Below are positions 26,735-36,483 of a DNA stretch of 61,635 bases, in pieces. Source of the DNA: Pseudoalteromonas aurantia (GTDB lineage Bacteria; Pseudomonadota; Gammaproteobacteria; Enterobacterales; Alteromonadaceae); contig NZ_PNBY01000025.1 of assembly GCF_005886875.1 (NCBI RefSeq), forward strand, positions 1-61,635, read 5' to 3'. The position numbers were made by a program, and so were the translations under genes. The notes under the pieces were generated by a model, which searched no databases, was not told the DNA's origin, and saw only the letters and a list, made by a program, of their open reading frames with translations. Numbering within the stretch: the first letter of the stretch is position 1; each line of letters begins with the position of its first letter.

Positions 26735-27800
26735 TAAACCAGCACAAGACACGTTGTTACCTGGCAATATAGAAGCACTGACGGCTTATAGTTCTGCAAA
26801 AAGTGAAAAAGTATCAGGTAATATATGGCTCAATGCCAATGAAAGCCCTTATGTGAAAGACGTAAATATCATACTGAGTGACCTAAATAGGTATCCTGAC
26901 CCACAACCTGCCCCCGTTATAGATGCATATGCAGATTATGCGGGCGTAAGTTCAGAACAAGTTATTATGACCCGCGGTGCAGACGAAGGTATCGACCTAT
27001 TAGTGCGAACCTATTGTGAGCCTGCAACAGACAATATTGCACTATTTTTGCCAACTTATGGCATGTATAAAGTAACCGCTGACACACATAATGTTGCTGT
27101 TAATGGCCTATCGCAAGATTTATTGCTAAGTGGCACTGTCGAAGACATCATTAAAGCAGTATCAGGCAGTAAACTGGTATTCATTTGCAACCCAAACAAC
27201 CCGACAGGTAGTATCACGCCAGTAGAAAAAATTGCCCAAGTCACTAAAGCATTGGCCGGTAAGGCCATCGTTGTAGTTGATGAAGCCTACATAGAGTTTT
27301 CAGAATCTAATTCATGCGCTCTACTGCTTAAGGACTTCGACAACCTTGTAATTTTACGAACGCTATCAAAGGCATTTGCACTGGCAGGCTTGCGCACTGG
27401 ATTCATGTTGGGTGATAAATCAATCCTCACGCCTATTCGCAAAGTTATAGCGCCTTACCCTGTATCAACCGTGGTTGCACAAATCGCTGAAAAAGCCTTG
27501 AACAGTGATGCAATCACTCAGATGCGTCGCCAAGTAACCATTTTAAACAAAGCCAAACTAACGCTTTTAAGTTGGTTGGAACAGTCTCCCGCTGTCAACA
27601 ACATACTCAGTGGTGACGGCAACTTTGTGACATTACAACTTAAAGACAAAAGCTGTTTATCTTTCGCGGCACAAATGGGGTTAGTAATGAGACCTTTTAA
27701 TTTATATGGCCAAGATAACTGGCTGCGTATATCAATTGGTAATGAACAAGACTTAAAATCCGTTAAAGATTGGCTAGACGTCATCTCGGCGCAAGTGTAA
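26727..27800 (+). CDS. hisC: Histidinol-phosphate aminotransferase
   Basis: PLP-dependent class I/II aminotransferase converting imidazole acetol-phosphate to histidinol phosphate; 357 residues. Motifs: NESPY, NRYPDPQP, FICNPNNPTGS, VVDEAYIEFS and the Schiff-base lysine in LSKAFALAGLRTGF. Its start overlaps hisD by 8 bp. Confidence 0.96.
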   Translation: MTDKPAQDTLLPGNIEALTAYSSAKSEKVSGNIWLNANESPYVKDVNIILSDLNRYPDPQPAPVIDAYADYAGVSSEQVIMTRGADEGIDLLVRTYCEPATDNIALFLPTYGMYKVTADTHNVAVNGLSQDLLLSGTVEDIIKAVSGSKLVFICNPNNPTGSITPVEKIAQVTKALAGKAIVVVDEAYIEFSESNSCALLLKDFDNLVILRTLSKAFALAGLRTGFMLGDKSILTPIRKVIAPYPVSTVVAQIAEKALNSDAITQMRRQVTILNKAKLTLLSWLEQSPAVNNILSGDGNFVTLQLKDKSCLSFAAQMGLVMRPFNLYGQDNWLRISIGNEQDLKSVKDWLDVISAQV

Positions 27801-27810
27801 GGAATTAATA

Positions 27811-28872
27811 ATGAGCAGTCCATATTTATTCATAGACAGAGATGGCACGCTAATAGACGAGCCAAAAACAGATAAACAAGTCGATAGCCTTGAAAAGCTC
27901 GTCCTGTTGCCTAATGTGATCACCGCCCTCCTCCAATTACAAAATGCAGGTTACAAGCTTGTCATGGTATCTAATCAAGATGGGCTAGGTACCGATAGTT
28001 TTCCAACCGCTAACTTCGACATAGCACAAAATAAAATGATGGAGATATTTGAAAGTCAGGGAATATGTTTCGAAGAAGTGTTGATCTGCCCACACTTTGA
28101 TGAAGAAAACTGTAACTGTCGAAAGCCAAAAACCGGGTTACTCACACAAATTATGCGCTCTGGTAAAGTTGACCTTGCTAAATCATATGTAATTGGAGAT
28201 CGACAAACCGATATAGGGCTCGCTGAAAACTTGTGTATCGAAGGTATTTTATATGAAGGAAGTTGGTCCCACATTGTAACCCAGCTGACCACATTAAACA
28301 GAAAAGCAACGGTAAGTCGCAATACCAAAGAAACACAGATCAGTGTTTCAGCTAATCTTGATCAAACAAAAAATGGCGACATTTCAACAGGGTTAGGCTT
28401 TTTCGACCATATGCTCGACCAAATTAGGACGCACGCAAATATAGGCTTAAATATTATCGCTAAAGGCGATCTTCACATCGATGAACACCACCTTGTAGAA
28501 GACGTTGGCATTGCATTAGGGCAAGTCATAAAACAAGCTCTGGGCACAAAATCACAAATAGCGAGGTATGGTTTCTCTTTACCAATGGATGAGTGCAAAG
28601 CAGAATGTCAACTTGACTTATCAGGGCGTGCATCATTTGTGCTCAATGCCGAGTTTAGCCGGAAAAGTACGGGAGACTTGGATGTACAAATGGTGGAACA
28701 TTTCTTTAAATCACTCGCCGATAATGCACAGATCAGCTTAATTTTATCGGTCTCTGATGGTAACTGTCATCACCAAGTTGAGGGGTTATTCAAAGCCTTT
28801 TCTCGGGCATTAAGAATGGCTATTGCACAAGATACCACGCAACAAACAGCCAGTTCTAAGGGGTGCTTATGA
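27811..28872 (+). CDS. hisB: Bifunctional histidinol-phosphatase / IGP dehydratase
   Basis: Two enzymes in one chain of 353 residues. N-terminal HAD phosphatase: FIDRDGTL with Asp9 and Asp11, zinc-loop-type CPHFDEENCNC, and GDRQTDIG. C-terminal imidazoleglycerol-phosphate dehydratase (from about 165): GFFDHMLDQIRTH, DEHHLVEDVGIALGQ and the late VEGLFKAFSRALR, which supply the manganese ligands. The fused form is typical of gammaproteobacteria. Confidence 0.97.
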   Translation: MSSPYLFIDRDGTLIDEPKTDKQVDSLEKLVLLPNVITALLQLQNAGYKLVMVSNQDGLGTDSFPTANFDIAQNKMMEIFESQGICFEEVLICPHFDEENCNCRKPKTGLLTQIMRSGKVDLAKSYVIGDRQTDIGLAENLCIEGILYEGSWSHIVTQLTTLNRKATVSRNTKETQISVSANLDQTKNGDISTGLGFFDHMLDQIRTHANIGLNIIAKGDLHIDEHHLVEDVGIALGQVIKQALGTKSQIARYGFSLPMDECKAECQLDLSGRASFVLNAEFSRKSTGDLDVQMVEHFFKSLADNAQISLILSVSDGNCHHQVEGLFKAFSRALRMAIAQDTTQQTASSKGCL

Positions 28873-29459
28873 TAGCCATTATTAATACCGGTTGTGCCAA
28901 CATCAACTCAGTGAGATTCGCTTTTGAACGCCTTGGCGTTAAGCCTGAGGTGATAATAGATCCTGCTAAACTGGCGCATTTTGACCGCGCCATTCTCCCA
29001 GGTGTCGGACATGCTAAAGTCGCAATGGAACGCCTAACAGCCTTAGGCTGGGATGCCGCAATAAACGACTATCAAAAGCCACTGATGGGGATCTGTTTAG
29101 GAATGCAGCTACTATGTGACAGCACTGAAGAAGGAAATATATCGTGTCTTGGCAAAATACCGGGGGATGTTTCTGCATTAGACGTAAAAGGGTTAACCGC
29201 CCCACATATGGGTTGGAATAACTTAACACACTGTGTAAAGCACCCATTGACTGCCAATATCAGTCGCAATGATCAAGTCTACTTTGTGCACAGTTTTGCG
29301 CACTCGGTCAACGACACGACCTTGGCGCAAGGCGAATATGGTCAGTGCTTTTCAGCTATTGTTGCTAAAGACAATTATGCGGGAATGCAGTTTCACCCTG
29401 AGCGAAGTGCCAAAGTCGGCGCAACCTTACTACAAAACTTTGTTAATTGGACACTGTAA
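28869..29459 (+). CDS. hisH: Imidazole glycerol phosphate synthase, glutaminase subunit
   Basis: Class I glutamine amidotransferase that feeds ammonia to HisF; 196 residues. Nucleophile Cys76 in GICLGMQLL, with His and Glu in QFHPERS near the C-terminus. The ATG at 28869 overlaps the hisB stop (ATGA). A GTG two codons earlier is in frame, but ATG is preferred because it starts at the conserved IAIINTG. Confidence 0.96.
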   Translation: MIAIINTGCANINSVRFAFERLGVKPEVIIDPAKLAHFDRAILPGVGHAKVAMERLTALGWDAAINDYQKPLMGICLGMQLLCDSTEEGNISCLGKIPGDVSALDVKGLTAPHMGWNNLTHCVKHPLTANISRNDQVYFVHSFAHSVNDTTLAQGEYGQCFSAIVAKDNYAGMQFHPERSAKVGATLLQNFVNWTL

Positions 29460-29470
29460 AGGACCTTATT

Positions 29471-30205
29471 ATGATCATACCTGCATTAGATGTATTACAA
29501 AATCAGATTGTTAGGCTGTATCAAGGCAAATACGATACCGCTCAGTTTTACCCGTTCAAACTCGATGAACGGCTACTGACTTACCAGACTTGTGGCGCAA
29601 CTAAACTTCACTTAGTTGACTTGGAAGGAGCTCGGGATCCTGCTAAAAAACAATGGCAACAAATTCAAGCCGCCACCAACCAATTATCGGTTCCTTATCA
29701 AATTGGCGGTGGGATCCGAAGCTATGAAGATGTTAAACAATGGCTTGACGCTGGTGCTTCTCAAGTTGTGATCGGCTCAATGGCTGTCGACCAACAAGGT
29801 CAGGTGTCGAATTGGATTCAAGAATTTGGCGCTGAACGTTTCGTTATAGCCCTAGATGTAAACAAAACTGATACACGGTGGGCACCAGCGACACATGGTT
29901 GGTTATCTGACGCAAAAGTTGAATTGTTTGAACTCGTCGACTTTTATACTGAACTGGGCATAATCGACTTTTTATGCACGGACATCAGTAAGGATGGTAC
30001 CATGACAGGTCCCTCTTTTACGTTATACGAACAACTTTGTGCACATAATAAGAACATCAAAGTGCAAGCATCTGGCGGAGTGAGTTCGTTAGCAGATATA
30101 ACTCGACTCGTTGAGATAGGGGTAGGCGGTATTATTCTTGGAAAATCACTGCTAGATGGCGCATTTACAGTTGAGGAGGCACTCGCATGTTATCAAAGCG
30201 AATAA
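29471..30205 (+). CDS. hisA: ProFAR isomerase
   Basis: TIM-barrel isomerase opening the ribose ring in the histidine pathway; 244 residues from ATG 29471 (AAGGACC upstream). Family features: [18 protein letters not shown] with the catalytic Asp, [19 protein letters not shown] with the second catalytic Asp, and QASGGVSSL phosphate binding. An in-frame ATG at 29447, within hisH, would add eight non-conserved residues. Confidence 0.96.
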   Translation: MIIPALDVLQNQIVRLYQGKYDTAQFYPFKLDERLLTYQTCGATKLHLVDLEGARDPAKKQWQQIQAATNQLSVPYQIGGGIRSYEDVKQWLDAGASQVVIGSMAVDQQGQVSNWIQEFGAERFVIALDVNKTDTRWAPATHGWLSDAKVELFELVDFYTELGIIDFLCTDISKDGTMTGPSFTLYEQLCAHNKNIKVQASGGVSSLADITRLVEIGVGGIILGKSLLDGAFTVEEALACYQSE

Positions 30206-30966
30206 TCCCGTGCTTAGACGTCAAGAATGGACAAGTCGTCAAAGGCGTTAAGTTCAAAGGCCATGAAGTTGTTGGCGACATTTTAGAGTTGGCAAAGCTC
30301 TACAGTGATGCCGGTGCTGATGAGTTAGTATTTTATGAGATAAGTGCCAGCGTAGAGAAGCGTTTATTAGATGTTAATTGGGTGCAAACGATCGCTCGAT
30401 ATATTGATATTCCTTTTTGTGTTGCCGGCGGCATAAAATCAGTAGCCGACGCTGCAAAGGTACTGGAACAAGGTGCTGATAAGATCAGTATCAATAGCCC
30501 AGCAATAGCACGACCTGCACTAATAAAAGAATTGCACGATGAATTCGGCAAGCAATGTGTTGTTGTAGGGATAGATAGTTTTTACGATGTAAAGACAGAC
30601 CAATACTTAGTGTATCAACTTACTGGCGATCCTAATGCTTCGAGTCAAACGCGCTATAAAACCCAAGATTGGGTTAAAACAGTACAAGAGTTAGGTGCAG
30701 GTGAAATCGTTCTAAACTGTATGAATCAAGACGGAGTAAGAAAAGGTTACGACAATGACCAATTAAGTGAGATAAGAGCCATTTGTGATGTGCCGCTGAT
30801 TGCTTCCGGTGGTGCAGGTACAATGCAAGACTTCGCTGATGTATTTAAACAGAGCCAGGTCGATGGCGCATTAGCCGCCAGCGTATTTCATAAAAACATT
30901 ATAAATATTAACGAACTTAAGCAGTTTCTAACATCTCAAAATATAGCGAGTAGACTATGCAATTAA
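30187..30966 (+). CDS. hisF: Imidazole glycerol phosphate synthase, cyclase subunit
   Basis: TIM-barrel cyclase that joins ammonia from HisH to PRFAR, giving IGP and AICAR; 259 residues. Conserved [51 protein letters not shown] (catalytic Asp) and IASGGAG. Overlaps hisA by 19 bp. Confidence 0.97.
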   Translation: MLSKRIIPCLDVKNGQVVKGVKFKGHEVVGDILELAKLYSDAGADELVFYEISASVEKRLLDVNWVQTIARYIDIPFCVAGGIKSVADAAKVLEQGADKISINSPAIARPALIKELHDEFGKQCVVVGIDSFYDVKTDQYLVYQLTGDPNASSQTRYKTQDWVKTVQELGAGEIVLNCMNQDGVRKGYDNDQLSEIRAICDVPLIASGGAGTMQDFADVFKQSQVDGALAASVFHKNIININELKQFLTSQNIASRLCN

Positions 30967-31568
30967 CCCCCACAAACCTAACACAATTAGATTTTGATAA
31001 AGCAAAGTTACTGCCAGCCATTGTGCAACATGCCACATCAGGTGTGATCCTCATGCAAGGGTTTATGAACAGTGATGCAATAAAAATGACATTAGAAAAG
31101 AAACTCGTGACATTTTATTCTCGATCAAAACAACGCCTTTGGACCAAAGGGGAGACTTCTAATAATGTGCTCAACTTGGTAAGCGCACATACCGATTGCG
31201 ATCAAGATTCAATATTATTGTTTGCGTTACCTGAGGGGCCCACATGTCATTTGGGTACCCAAAGTTGCTTTGGAGACGCCAAACCCGCAATCGGATTTTT
31301 AGCAGAGCTAGAAGAAGTCATTGTATCTCGTAAAAATGATAACCCAGACTCAAGTTACACGGCATCCTTGTTTGCCAAAGACATTAGTCGTAGCTGTCAA
31401 AAAGTCGGAGAAGAAGGCGTTGAAGTAGCCCTTGCTGCAATGAAAGCTGACGTAAACGAATTAGAAAATGAGTCTGCAGATTTGCTCTATCATTTATTGG
31501 TCTTGTTACAGCGCAGTGAAACTAATTTATCAAGCGTTATAAACTGCCTGCAAAACAGACATAAATAA
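30957..31568 (+). CDS. hisI: Bifunctional PR-AMP cyclohydrolase / PR-ATP pyrophosphatase
   Basis: Catalyses steps two and three of histidine synthesis; 203 residues. The N-terminal HisI part has [26 protein letters not shown] and the metal-binding HTDCDQDS and GPTCH. The C-terminal HisE part has [10 protein letters not shown] and the helical [14 protein letters not shown]. It overlaps hisF by 10 bp and ends the canonical operon. I see no strong terminator directly after it. Confidence 0.96.
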   Translation: MQLTPTNLTQLDFDKAKLLPAIVQHATSGVILMQGFMNSDAIKMTLEKKLVTFYSRSKQRLWTKGETSNNVLNLVSAHTDCDQDSILLFALPEGPTCHLGTQSCFGDAKPAIGFLAELEEVIVSRKNDNPDSSYTASLFAKDISRSCQKVGEEGVEVALAAMKADVNELENESADLLYHLLVLLQRSETNLSSVINCLQNRHK

Positions 31569-31586
31569 CACGAGTCTGGTCTTTCC

Positions 31587-31640
31587 GTTTTACCATGGTA
31601 TGCTTGCTAAAAATAGTTAAGGATCTCACCATGGTAAAAC
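31587..31640. promoter_or_regulatory. Inverted repeat enclosing the lipoprotein start codon
   Basis: Perfect 13-bp arms GTTTTACCATGGT (31587-31599) and ACCATGGTAAAAC (31628-31640), separated by 28 bp that contain the AAGGA ribosome site. The ATG at 31631 is inside the right arm, and the left arm holds a second in-frame ATG (31595). In RNA the stem would bury the start codon. Confidence 0.6.
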
Positions 31641-32116
31641 CTCTTCTTAGCGTCTTTTCCCTTATTATTGGTTTAACTGGCTGTAATACATCATCACCCT
31701 CAAAGCAAGATCAAGTCGATACACTGAGTCTGTGTGAAAAGGTTGAAGCACTCATTAATAGTGCTCCATCGGGTTTTGAACCGTTAAAAGGTGCTCAAAC
31801 CTCGACCCCATTTTTAACATCATGGCAAGCAAAAGCACATTTGGTCGGTAAGCAATGTCAAATAAGTAACTACAGTACTGGATCTACTGGCTATCATTGT
31901 GAACAGAATTTTTCTAGCGAAAACCTTGCCTCACACGTATTTGATACCTCAAAGCACCTGGTTGAATCATGTTTAAGTACTGAGTGGAAAGCGGTAAAAA
32001 AGAAAAACACGCTACAATTTTCAAAAGCGGCGCAGTCTCCTACCCTTAGTCTTTCCAAGCACGATACTTTTGATAAAAATAAGCCTTGGCAAGTTAAATT
32101 AGAGATATCACAGTAA
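31631..32116 (+). CDS. Predicted lipoprotein, unknown function
   Basis: 161 residues from ATG 31631 (AAGGA eight bases upstream). The lipoprotein signal peptide ends LIIGLTGC, so the mature protein would be lipidated on the cysteine. The rest is polar with four further cysteines, possibly forming disulphides. No family recognised. An in-frame ATG at 31595 would add 12 residues before the signal peptide. The stop overlaps the next gene's start (TAATG), so the two are translationally linked. Confidence 0.8.
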   Translation: MVKPLLSVFSLIIGLTGCNTSSPSKQDQVDTLSLCEKVEALINSAPSGFEPLKGAQTSTPFLTSWQAKAHLVGKQCQISNYSTGSTGYHCEQNFSSENLASHVFDTSKHLVESCLSTEWKAVKKKNTLQFSKAAQSPTLSLSKHDTFDKNKPWQVKLEISQ

Positions 32117-32889
32117 TGCACGATAACATTCCTGCTATATTTTTGATCAACTTAGATCAAAGTACCCAACGCTTAAAAGCGTGTACCGATAGGTTAAATA
32201 GCCAAAATATTCCTTTTGAACGAGTATCTGGCGTCTATGGAAAGTCTTTAACTCAAGAGGAGCTCACCCGTCACTACAGTCACACCTTGAATCTAAAAAA
32301 GTATCATCGTGCACTTAGTCAAGGTGAAATCGGTTGCTACTTAAGCCACAGAAAGGCATGGCAAACCATTGTTGATCGACAACTTGATTATGCCATTATC
32401 ATTGAGGACGATTTTAAAATTGTTGGCCCTTTACAAGATGTATTCGACTCAATAGCTGAACTTAACTTTGATTGGCAACTCATTAAACTTGCCGCTTATG
32501 AAAATAGAGAAAAACCAATTTCGTATAAGTCTAAGTTAAATAGCCACTTCGACCTAGTGGTCCATAAAAAGGCGATGACAGGCTGCTGTGCTCAAGCCAT
32601 TAGTTTAGAAGGCGCTAAGCAGCTTCTAAAGGCGACCGACAAGTTTGCACGACCAGTTGACACTGATATACAACATATTTGGGAAACCAACGTCCCCGTG
32701 TATTCAATGATGCCCTATTACATTGAACAAGCTGGTGAATTTGAGAGTGATATTGCCAAAGCATCGAGCGGTACTCCAGTTAAAAAGTACTTTTGGAAAA
32801 GAAAATGGCAGCAGTTTCTAGAAAAGCGGCTTAACCACACAGCAACACGCAAAGCCATCGAGGCACTCAAAAGTAAGCTCAATAACTAA
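32116..32889 (+). CDS. Glycosyltransferase family 25 protein
   Basis: 257-residue protein of the LPS-type GT25 family, which adds sugars to lipooligosaccharide. Motifs: IPAIFLINLDQSTQRL at the start, GEIGCYLSHRKAWQ, and the DxD-like IIEDDFKI. No membrane segment; likely cytoplasmic, acting on lipid-linked or surface glycans. It stands apart from any LPS cluster, paired with the lipoprotein gene. Confidence 0.88.
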   Translation: MHDNIPAIFLINLDQSTQRLKACTDRLNSQNIPFERVSGVYGKSLTQEELTRHYSHTLNLKKYHRALSQGEIGCYLSHRKAWQTIVDRQLDYAIIIEDDFKIVGPLQDVFDSIAELNFDWQLIKLAAYENREKPISYKSKLNSHFDLVVHKKAMTGCCAQAISLEGAKQLLKATDKFARPVDTDIQHIWETNVPVYSMMPYYIEQAGEFESDIAKASSGTPVKKYFWKRKWQQFLEKRLNHTATRKAIEALKSKLNN

Positions 32890-32905
32890 TATACACCACG
32901 CTATG

Positions 32906-32942
32906 TTCACTCCAGCTAATGTAAGATAATAACTGGAGTGAA
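32906..32942. terminator. Hairpin between convergent glycosyltransferase and M61 peptidase genes
   Basis: Perfect 10-bp arms TTCACTCCAG / CTGGAGTGAA with a 17-nt loop, in the 75-bp gap between convergent genes. No U tract, so a transcript-end role is inferred from position. Confidence 0.5.
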
Positions 32943-32964
32943 TATGTTCAGCTGAGGTAGCTAA

Positions 32965-34749
32965 TTACTTAATAGGGTGAGATGGGTGCTCGACCCCCAT
33001 CCAAGCTTTATACAGATTAGCTTGTCTAATTGATGGATTTAATATCGCCCTTACTAACTTAGGCTTACTATAATCACGTGACAGGGTCAATGTTGTACTC
33101 ATCAATCTGTCGCGCCTGATAAAATCAACCGTCACTTTATCACTGGCAGAAAAACTTTGTAATGTTGCACTGAGTGACTTTCTAACATGTTGCTTGTTCA
33201 CCGCGACAATCTTATCACCAGGGGTAAGGCCCGCAGTCCAAGCCGCTCCTTCTCTTGCAACATGATTGAGTATTAATACTTCGCCACTATTTTTTGCTAT
33301 GGCATCCATTGACGCAACGGGTTTTGCAGATGAAGGGCGTGCATGTTCTAAACCGACCTGCGCCAATAATGCATCAAAGTCCAAATTTAATGGCTCATCT
33401 ACATGTTTCGTCCACCACTGACTATAATCTCTCCCACTTAACTGCTTTAAAATTGCTTTTACATCAGCACTGGTAAACGAATTTGGCAGTTTATGCTGTT
33501 TATATAACTCGCGATGTACGTCCTTATAGCTGACGCTCCCATCACTCTTTGCTAATAAATCAATATCTAGCGCCATAGAAACAAGCGTACCTTCAGAATA
33601 AATATTGGTACTGAAGTTTTTGCCGTGATCGCCCCCTTGGTTGATCCATTTATCGAAACTTGTTTGGGCAACAGACTGAATTTCTCGACCGGGAGTGTTT
33701 AAATGGCGATTAATGGTACGAGTGAGTCCTTTAAAGTACTCTTGGTTGGTTGTGATACCTGCACTAAGTAATAAATAATCTTCCAAATAACTTGTTGACC
33801 CTTCAGCCAACCAAAGTAAATCGCTATAGTTAATATCCATATAGTCGTAAGGTACTAAGCCCGCTGGCCGATAGTTTTTCACGTTCCAAGTATGAATAAA
33901 CTCGTGAGCAGCTGTGGAGATAAACGCAACATAGTCATCTCTTTTAGCAAACGAATCTCTATGGCGTTGAATTATTGTTGAGTTTAAGTGTTCGGTAGCA
34001 CCGCGTGCACCACTCGTTGCGTGTACCATGAAGACATAACGTTGGTATGGGTAAGCATCCCAAATCAGGGTACCCGTTTTGACTAGTTTTTCTAAATCTC
34101 TCAGCATTAACGCAACATCGTAATTGCCTTCACCCCATATCACTAATTCGTAATGTCGGCCGTCAACTTCAAACTTACGTAATTCATTAATACCCGTTTC
34201 TATTGGTGAATCTAGTAAAACATCATAATTGTTAGCGACAAAACTGTGTTTATTATCTCCAAACGCCATGCCCGATACAGATCGCCAAGTGTCAGGAACA
34301 TCTAATTCAACACTCACAGGCTCTTGTCGAAAAGAATCGCTGAACATAAAAAAACCCGATGCATCAATGAATGCATGACTGTCATCAATATGCCTTGCTC
34401 GAAGCCCTAACTCATTTGCGTAAACCTGATAATCAATATTAACTTTTGTAGGCTCATCAAAATGAACACGCCAGGTACTTTTATCTACTTTTTCCCACTC
34501 TAACGCTTTGCCATTTTGATCTTCGGCATTAAATAGTCGAACACCATTTGCTAAATTCAATATTTCATAACGACCCGTGCGCCAATCAGGTAGTTTTATA
34601 TCTAGATGGGATTGCGCAGATTTAGGGAACGTAATTGACACGTCACCTAAATGATGAGTGCCTTGGTCTATTTTTAGTTGGTATGCAACTTCAGCAAACG
34701 AAAAGAACGGCGTACACGCCAAAGCAATTAGGGTTGGTTTATTTATCAT
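32965..34749 (-). CDS. M61 family peptidase with PDZ domain
   Basis: Predicted exported metallopeptidase of the M61 (glycyl aminopeptidase) family, 594 residues. Signal peptide about 1-19 (ending FSFA). The N-terminal beta domain is followed by the gluzincin zinc site HEFIH (282-286) in AAHEFIHTWNVKNYRP; the third ligand is the Glu in WLAEGSTSY. A C-terminal PDZ domain (about 480-560, GAAWTAGLTPGDKIVAVN) would bind substrate tails. Monocistronic. Confidence 0.92.
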   Translation of the reverse strand: MINKPTLIALACTPFFSFAEVAYQLKIDQGTHHLGDVSITFPKSAQSHLDIKLPDWRTGRYEILNLANGVRLFNAEDQNGKALEWEKVDKSTWRVHFDEPTKVNIDYQVYANELGLRARHIDDSHAFIDASGFFMFSDSFRQEPVSVELDVPDTWRSVSGMAFGDNKHSFVANNYDVLLDSPIETGINELRKFEVDGRHYELVIWGEGNYDVALMLRDLEKLVKTGTLIWDAYPYQRYVFMVHATSGARGATEHLNSTIIQRHRDSFAKRDDYVAFISTAAHEFIHTWNVKNYRPAGLVPYDYMDINYSDLLWLAEGSTSYLEDYLLLSAGITTNQEYFKGLTRTINRHLNTPGREIQSVAQTSFDKWINQGGDHGKNFSTNIYSEGTLVSMALDIDLLAKSDGSVSYKDVHRELYKQHKLPNSFTSADVKAILKQLSGRDYSQWWTKHVDEPLNLDFDALLAQVGLEHARPSSAKPVASMDAIAKNSGEVLILNHVAREGAAWTAGLTPGDKIVAVNKQHVRKSLSATLQSFSASDKVTVDFIRRDRLMSTTLTLSRDYSKPKLVRAILNPSIRQANLYKAWMGVEHPSHPIK

Positions 34750-34933
34750 AACTTTTTAAATAACAATGTTTTCTTCGACCCTATCAAATCTCTTATCTTG
34801 TTATTTATAAAACGCGGTGAATCCCCATTTTTATTTGAAGAAATGCCAGCAAAACGCAAAATCATCTACATTAGTCAGATATTTGTTGTAAACTTGTGAG
34901 TGAGAACCTTTACAACGGAAATGGCCTATATTT

Positions 34934-36475
34934 GTGACTGATAATACTGAGCATTTAGAAAAAAAACTCGGGCAAGCAATAAAAGTTCGCAAAGCCCTAG
35001 AAACAGCAAGAAAATATCAGGTTGATGTGCTATCGCAATTTGCGGCCAAATTATCTCTTAGCTGTAAAGGTCAAGACGTCGCCTTAGATAACCAACTTGC
35101 TAAATTCAGAAGTGCGTTAAACAAGGGCATGGACTTTGAAGAATTCTCTCCCCTGATTGATAATATGAGCACCATGCTAAAAAAGCAAGAAGCGGTCAAT
35201 TCAGCTAACCATCGACAGTTACTTCAATCCATTACTGACTCAGGAAAGCAACTACAGCGCGTAAAAGGTTTGCCTGAAGATGGACGAAGAATGCTTCGCT
35301 ACCTGTTAGATCATGAACTTGACGTACAATCGACCAATGAGTTTATTCCCATACTCGATAAACTTGTTACAATTTACAATAAAGCACTGCAAAGCAAAGC
35401 AACGGTATTAACTGATACACCCAGCTCAGGGCCAGACAAAAACCCTGAAGTTGCTGCTGAGTTACTCGCTTTAGCTAACGAGTTAATTTTTGACGAAGAT
35501 GTCGCAAATGAAGTTAAATCAATCAAGAATAATATAAGTCTAAATGACAATGTTGATGTATTGCTAGAATCAGCACTGGGTATTGTCAGAATCATTGTAA
35601 AAAGTATTGCTAGAGAGCGTCAATCTGCTCAAGGTTTTTTAGTTTCGTTAAATCAAACATTAGAAGAGCTACATTCTTCTATTATTGATACAACTAAAAA
35701 CTCTCGCTCAATGAGTGACGAACTCAATGGCTTGAATAAAAAAATAGAAACAAAAATAAAAAGCCTGAACGAACAGACGCAAAAAGCAACTTCTATGACA
35801 GAACTAAAAGCACTAGTAGATGGCGAGCTTAAAATTTTAAGCAGTGATTTAGTCAAACGAGAAAAACTCGAACGAGCTGATAAGGAGGCACTTTTTGCCA
35901 GCTTTGAAAAGATTAACGATAGGATAAATGTTCTTGAAACCAAAGTCACAAATTATAAAAAGCGGCTCTCTGAGCAACGTTTTAAAAACTTACTAGACGG
36001 GTTAACCAAACTGCCAAACCGAGCTGCGTTTGACGACCGATTTAATCAAGAGTTTCACCTTTTTGATTTACAAAAAACAGATGTTACATTAGTGGTCATT
36101 GATATTGACCATTTTAAGTCTATCAACGACCAGTATGGTCATAGTGCTGGCGATAAAACGCTGCAAGTTATTGCCCGAGCACTAAAAAAATCAATTAGAA
36201 AAAGTGATTTCATTGCCCGTTATGGCGGTGAAGAGTTTGTACTGCTAATGCCTGGCATGCCGCTTGGTCAAGCAAAGCAACCTCTAGAGAAAGTACGTAC
36301 TACAATTAAATCAATACCGTTTAAGTTCAAAGAGAAACAAGTACAAATCACCATATCTTTAGGCGCAACACAGTTTAAAGAAGGTGATACACCGTTGTCA
36401 GCTTTTGATAGAGCCGATGACGCACTTTACGAGGCAAAGAACAGCGGAAGAGACCGTATTTGTCTTCGTGAATAA
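34934..36475 (+). CDS. Diguanylate cyclase with coiled-coil N-terminus (GTG start)
   Basis: Makes cyclic-di-GMP; 513 residues. The active-site motif is GGEEF (431-435) within RYGGEEFVLL, preceded by DGLTKLPNRAAFDDRF and IDIDHFKSINDQYGH. An RKSD I-site five residues before it indicates product inhibition. The N-terminal 340 residues are soluble, helical and rich in coiled-coil heptads, with no membrane segment or known sensor domain. The GTG at 34934 has only a distant GGAA, so the start is less certain. ppnN follows after 8 bp. Confidence 0.9.
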   Translation: MTDNTEHLEKKLGQAIKVRKALETARKYQVDVLSQFAAKLSLSCKGQDVALDNQLAKFRSALNKGMDFEEFSPLIDNMSTMLKKQEAVNSANHRQLLQSITDSGKQLQRVKGLPEDGRRMLRYLLDHELDVQSTNEFIPILDKLVTIYNKALQSKATVLTDTPSSGPDKNPEVAAELLALANELIFDEDVANEVKSIKNNISLNDNVDVLLESALGIVRIIVKSIARERQSAQGFLVSLNQTLEELHSSIIDTTKNSRSMSDELNGLNKKIETKIKSLNEQTQKATSMTELKALVDGELKILSSDLVKREKLERADKEALFASFEKINDRINVLETKVTNYKKRLSEQRFKNLLDGLTKLPNRAAFDDRFNQEFHLFDLQKTDVTLVVIDIDHFKSINDQYGHSAGDKTLQVIARALKKSIRKSDFIARYGGEEFVLLMPGMPLGQAKQPLEKVRTTIKSIPFKFKEKQVQITISLGATQFKEGDTPLSAFDRADDALYEAKNSGRDRICLRE

Positions 36476-36483
36476 TAAGGAGA

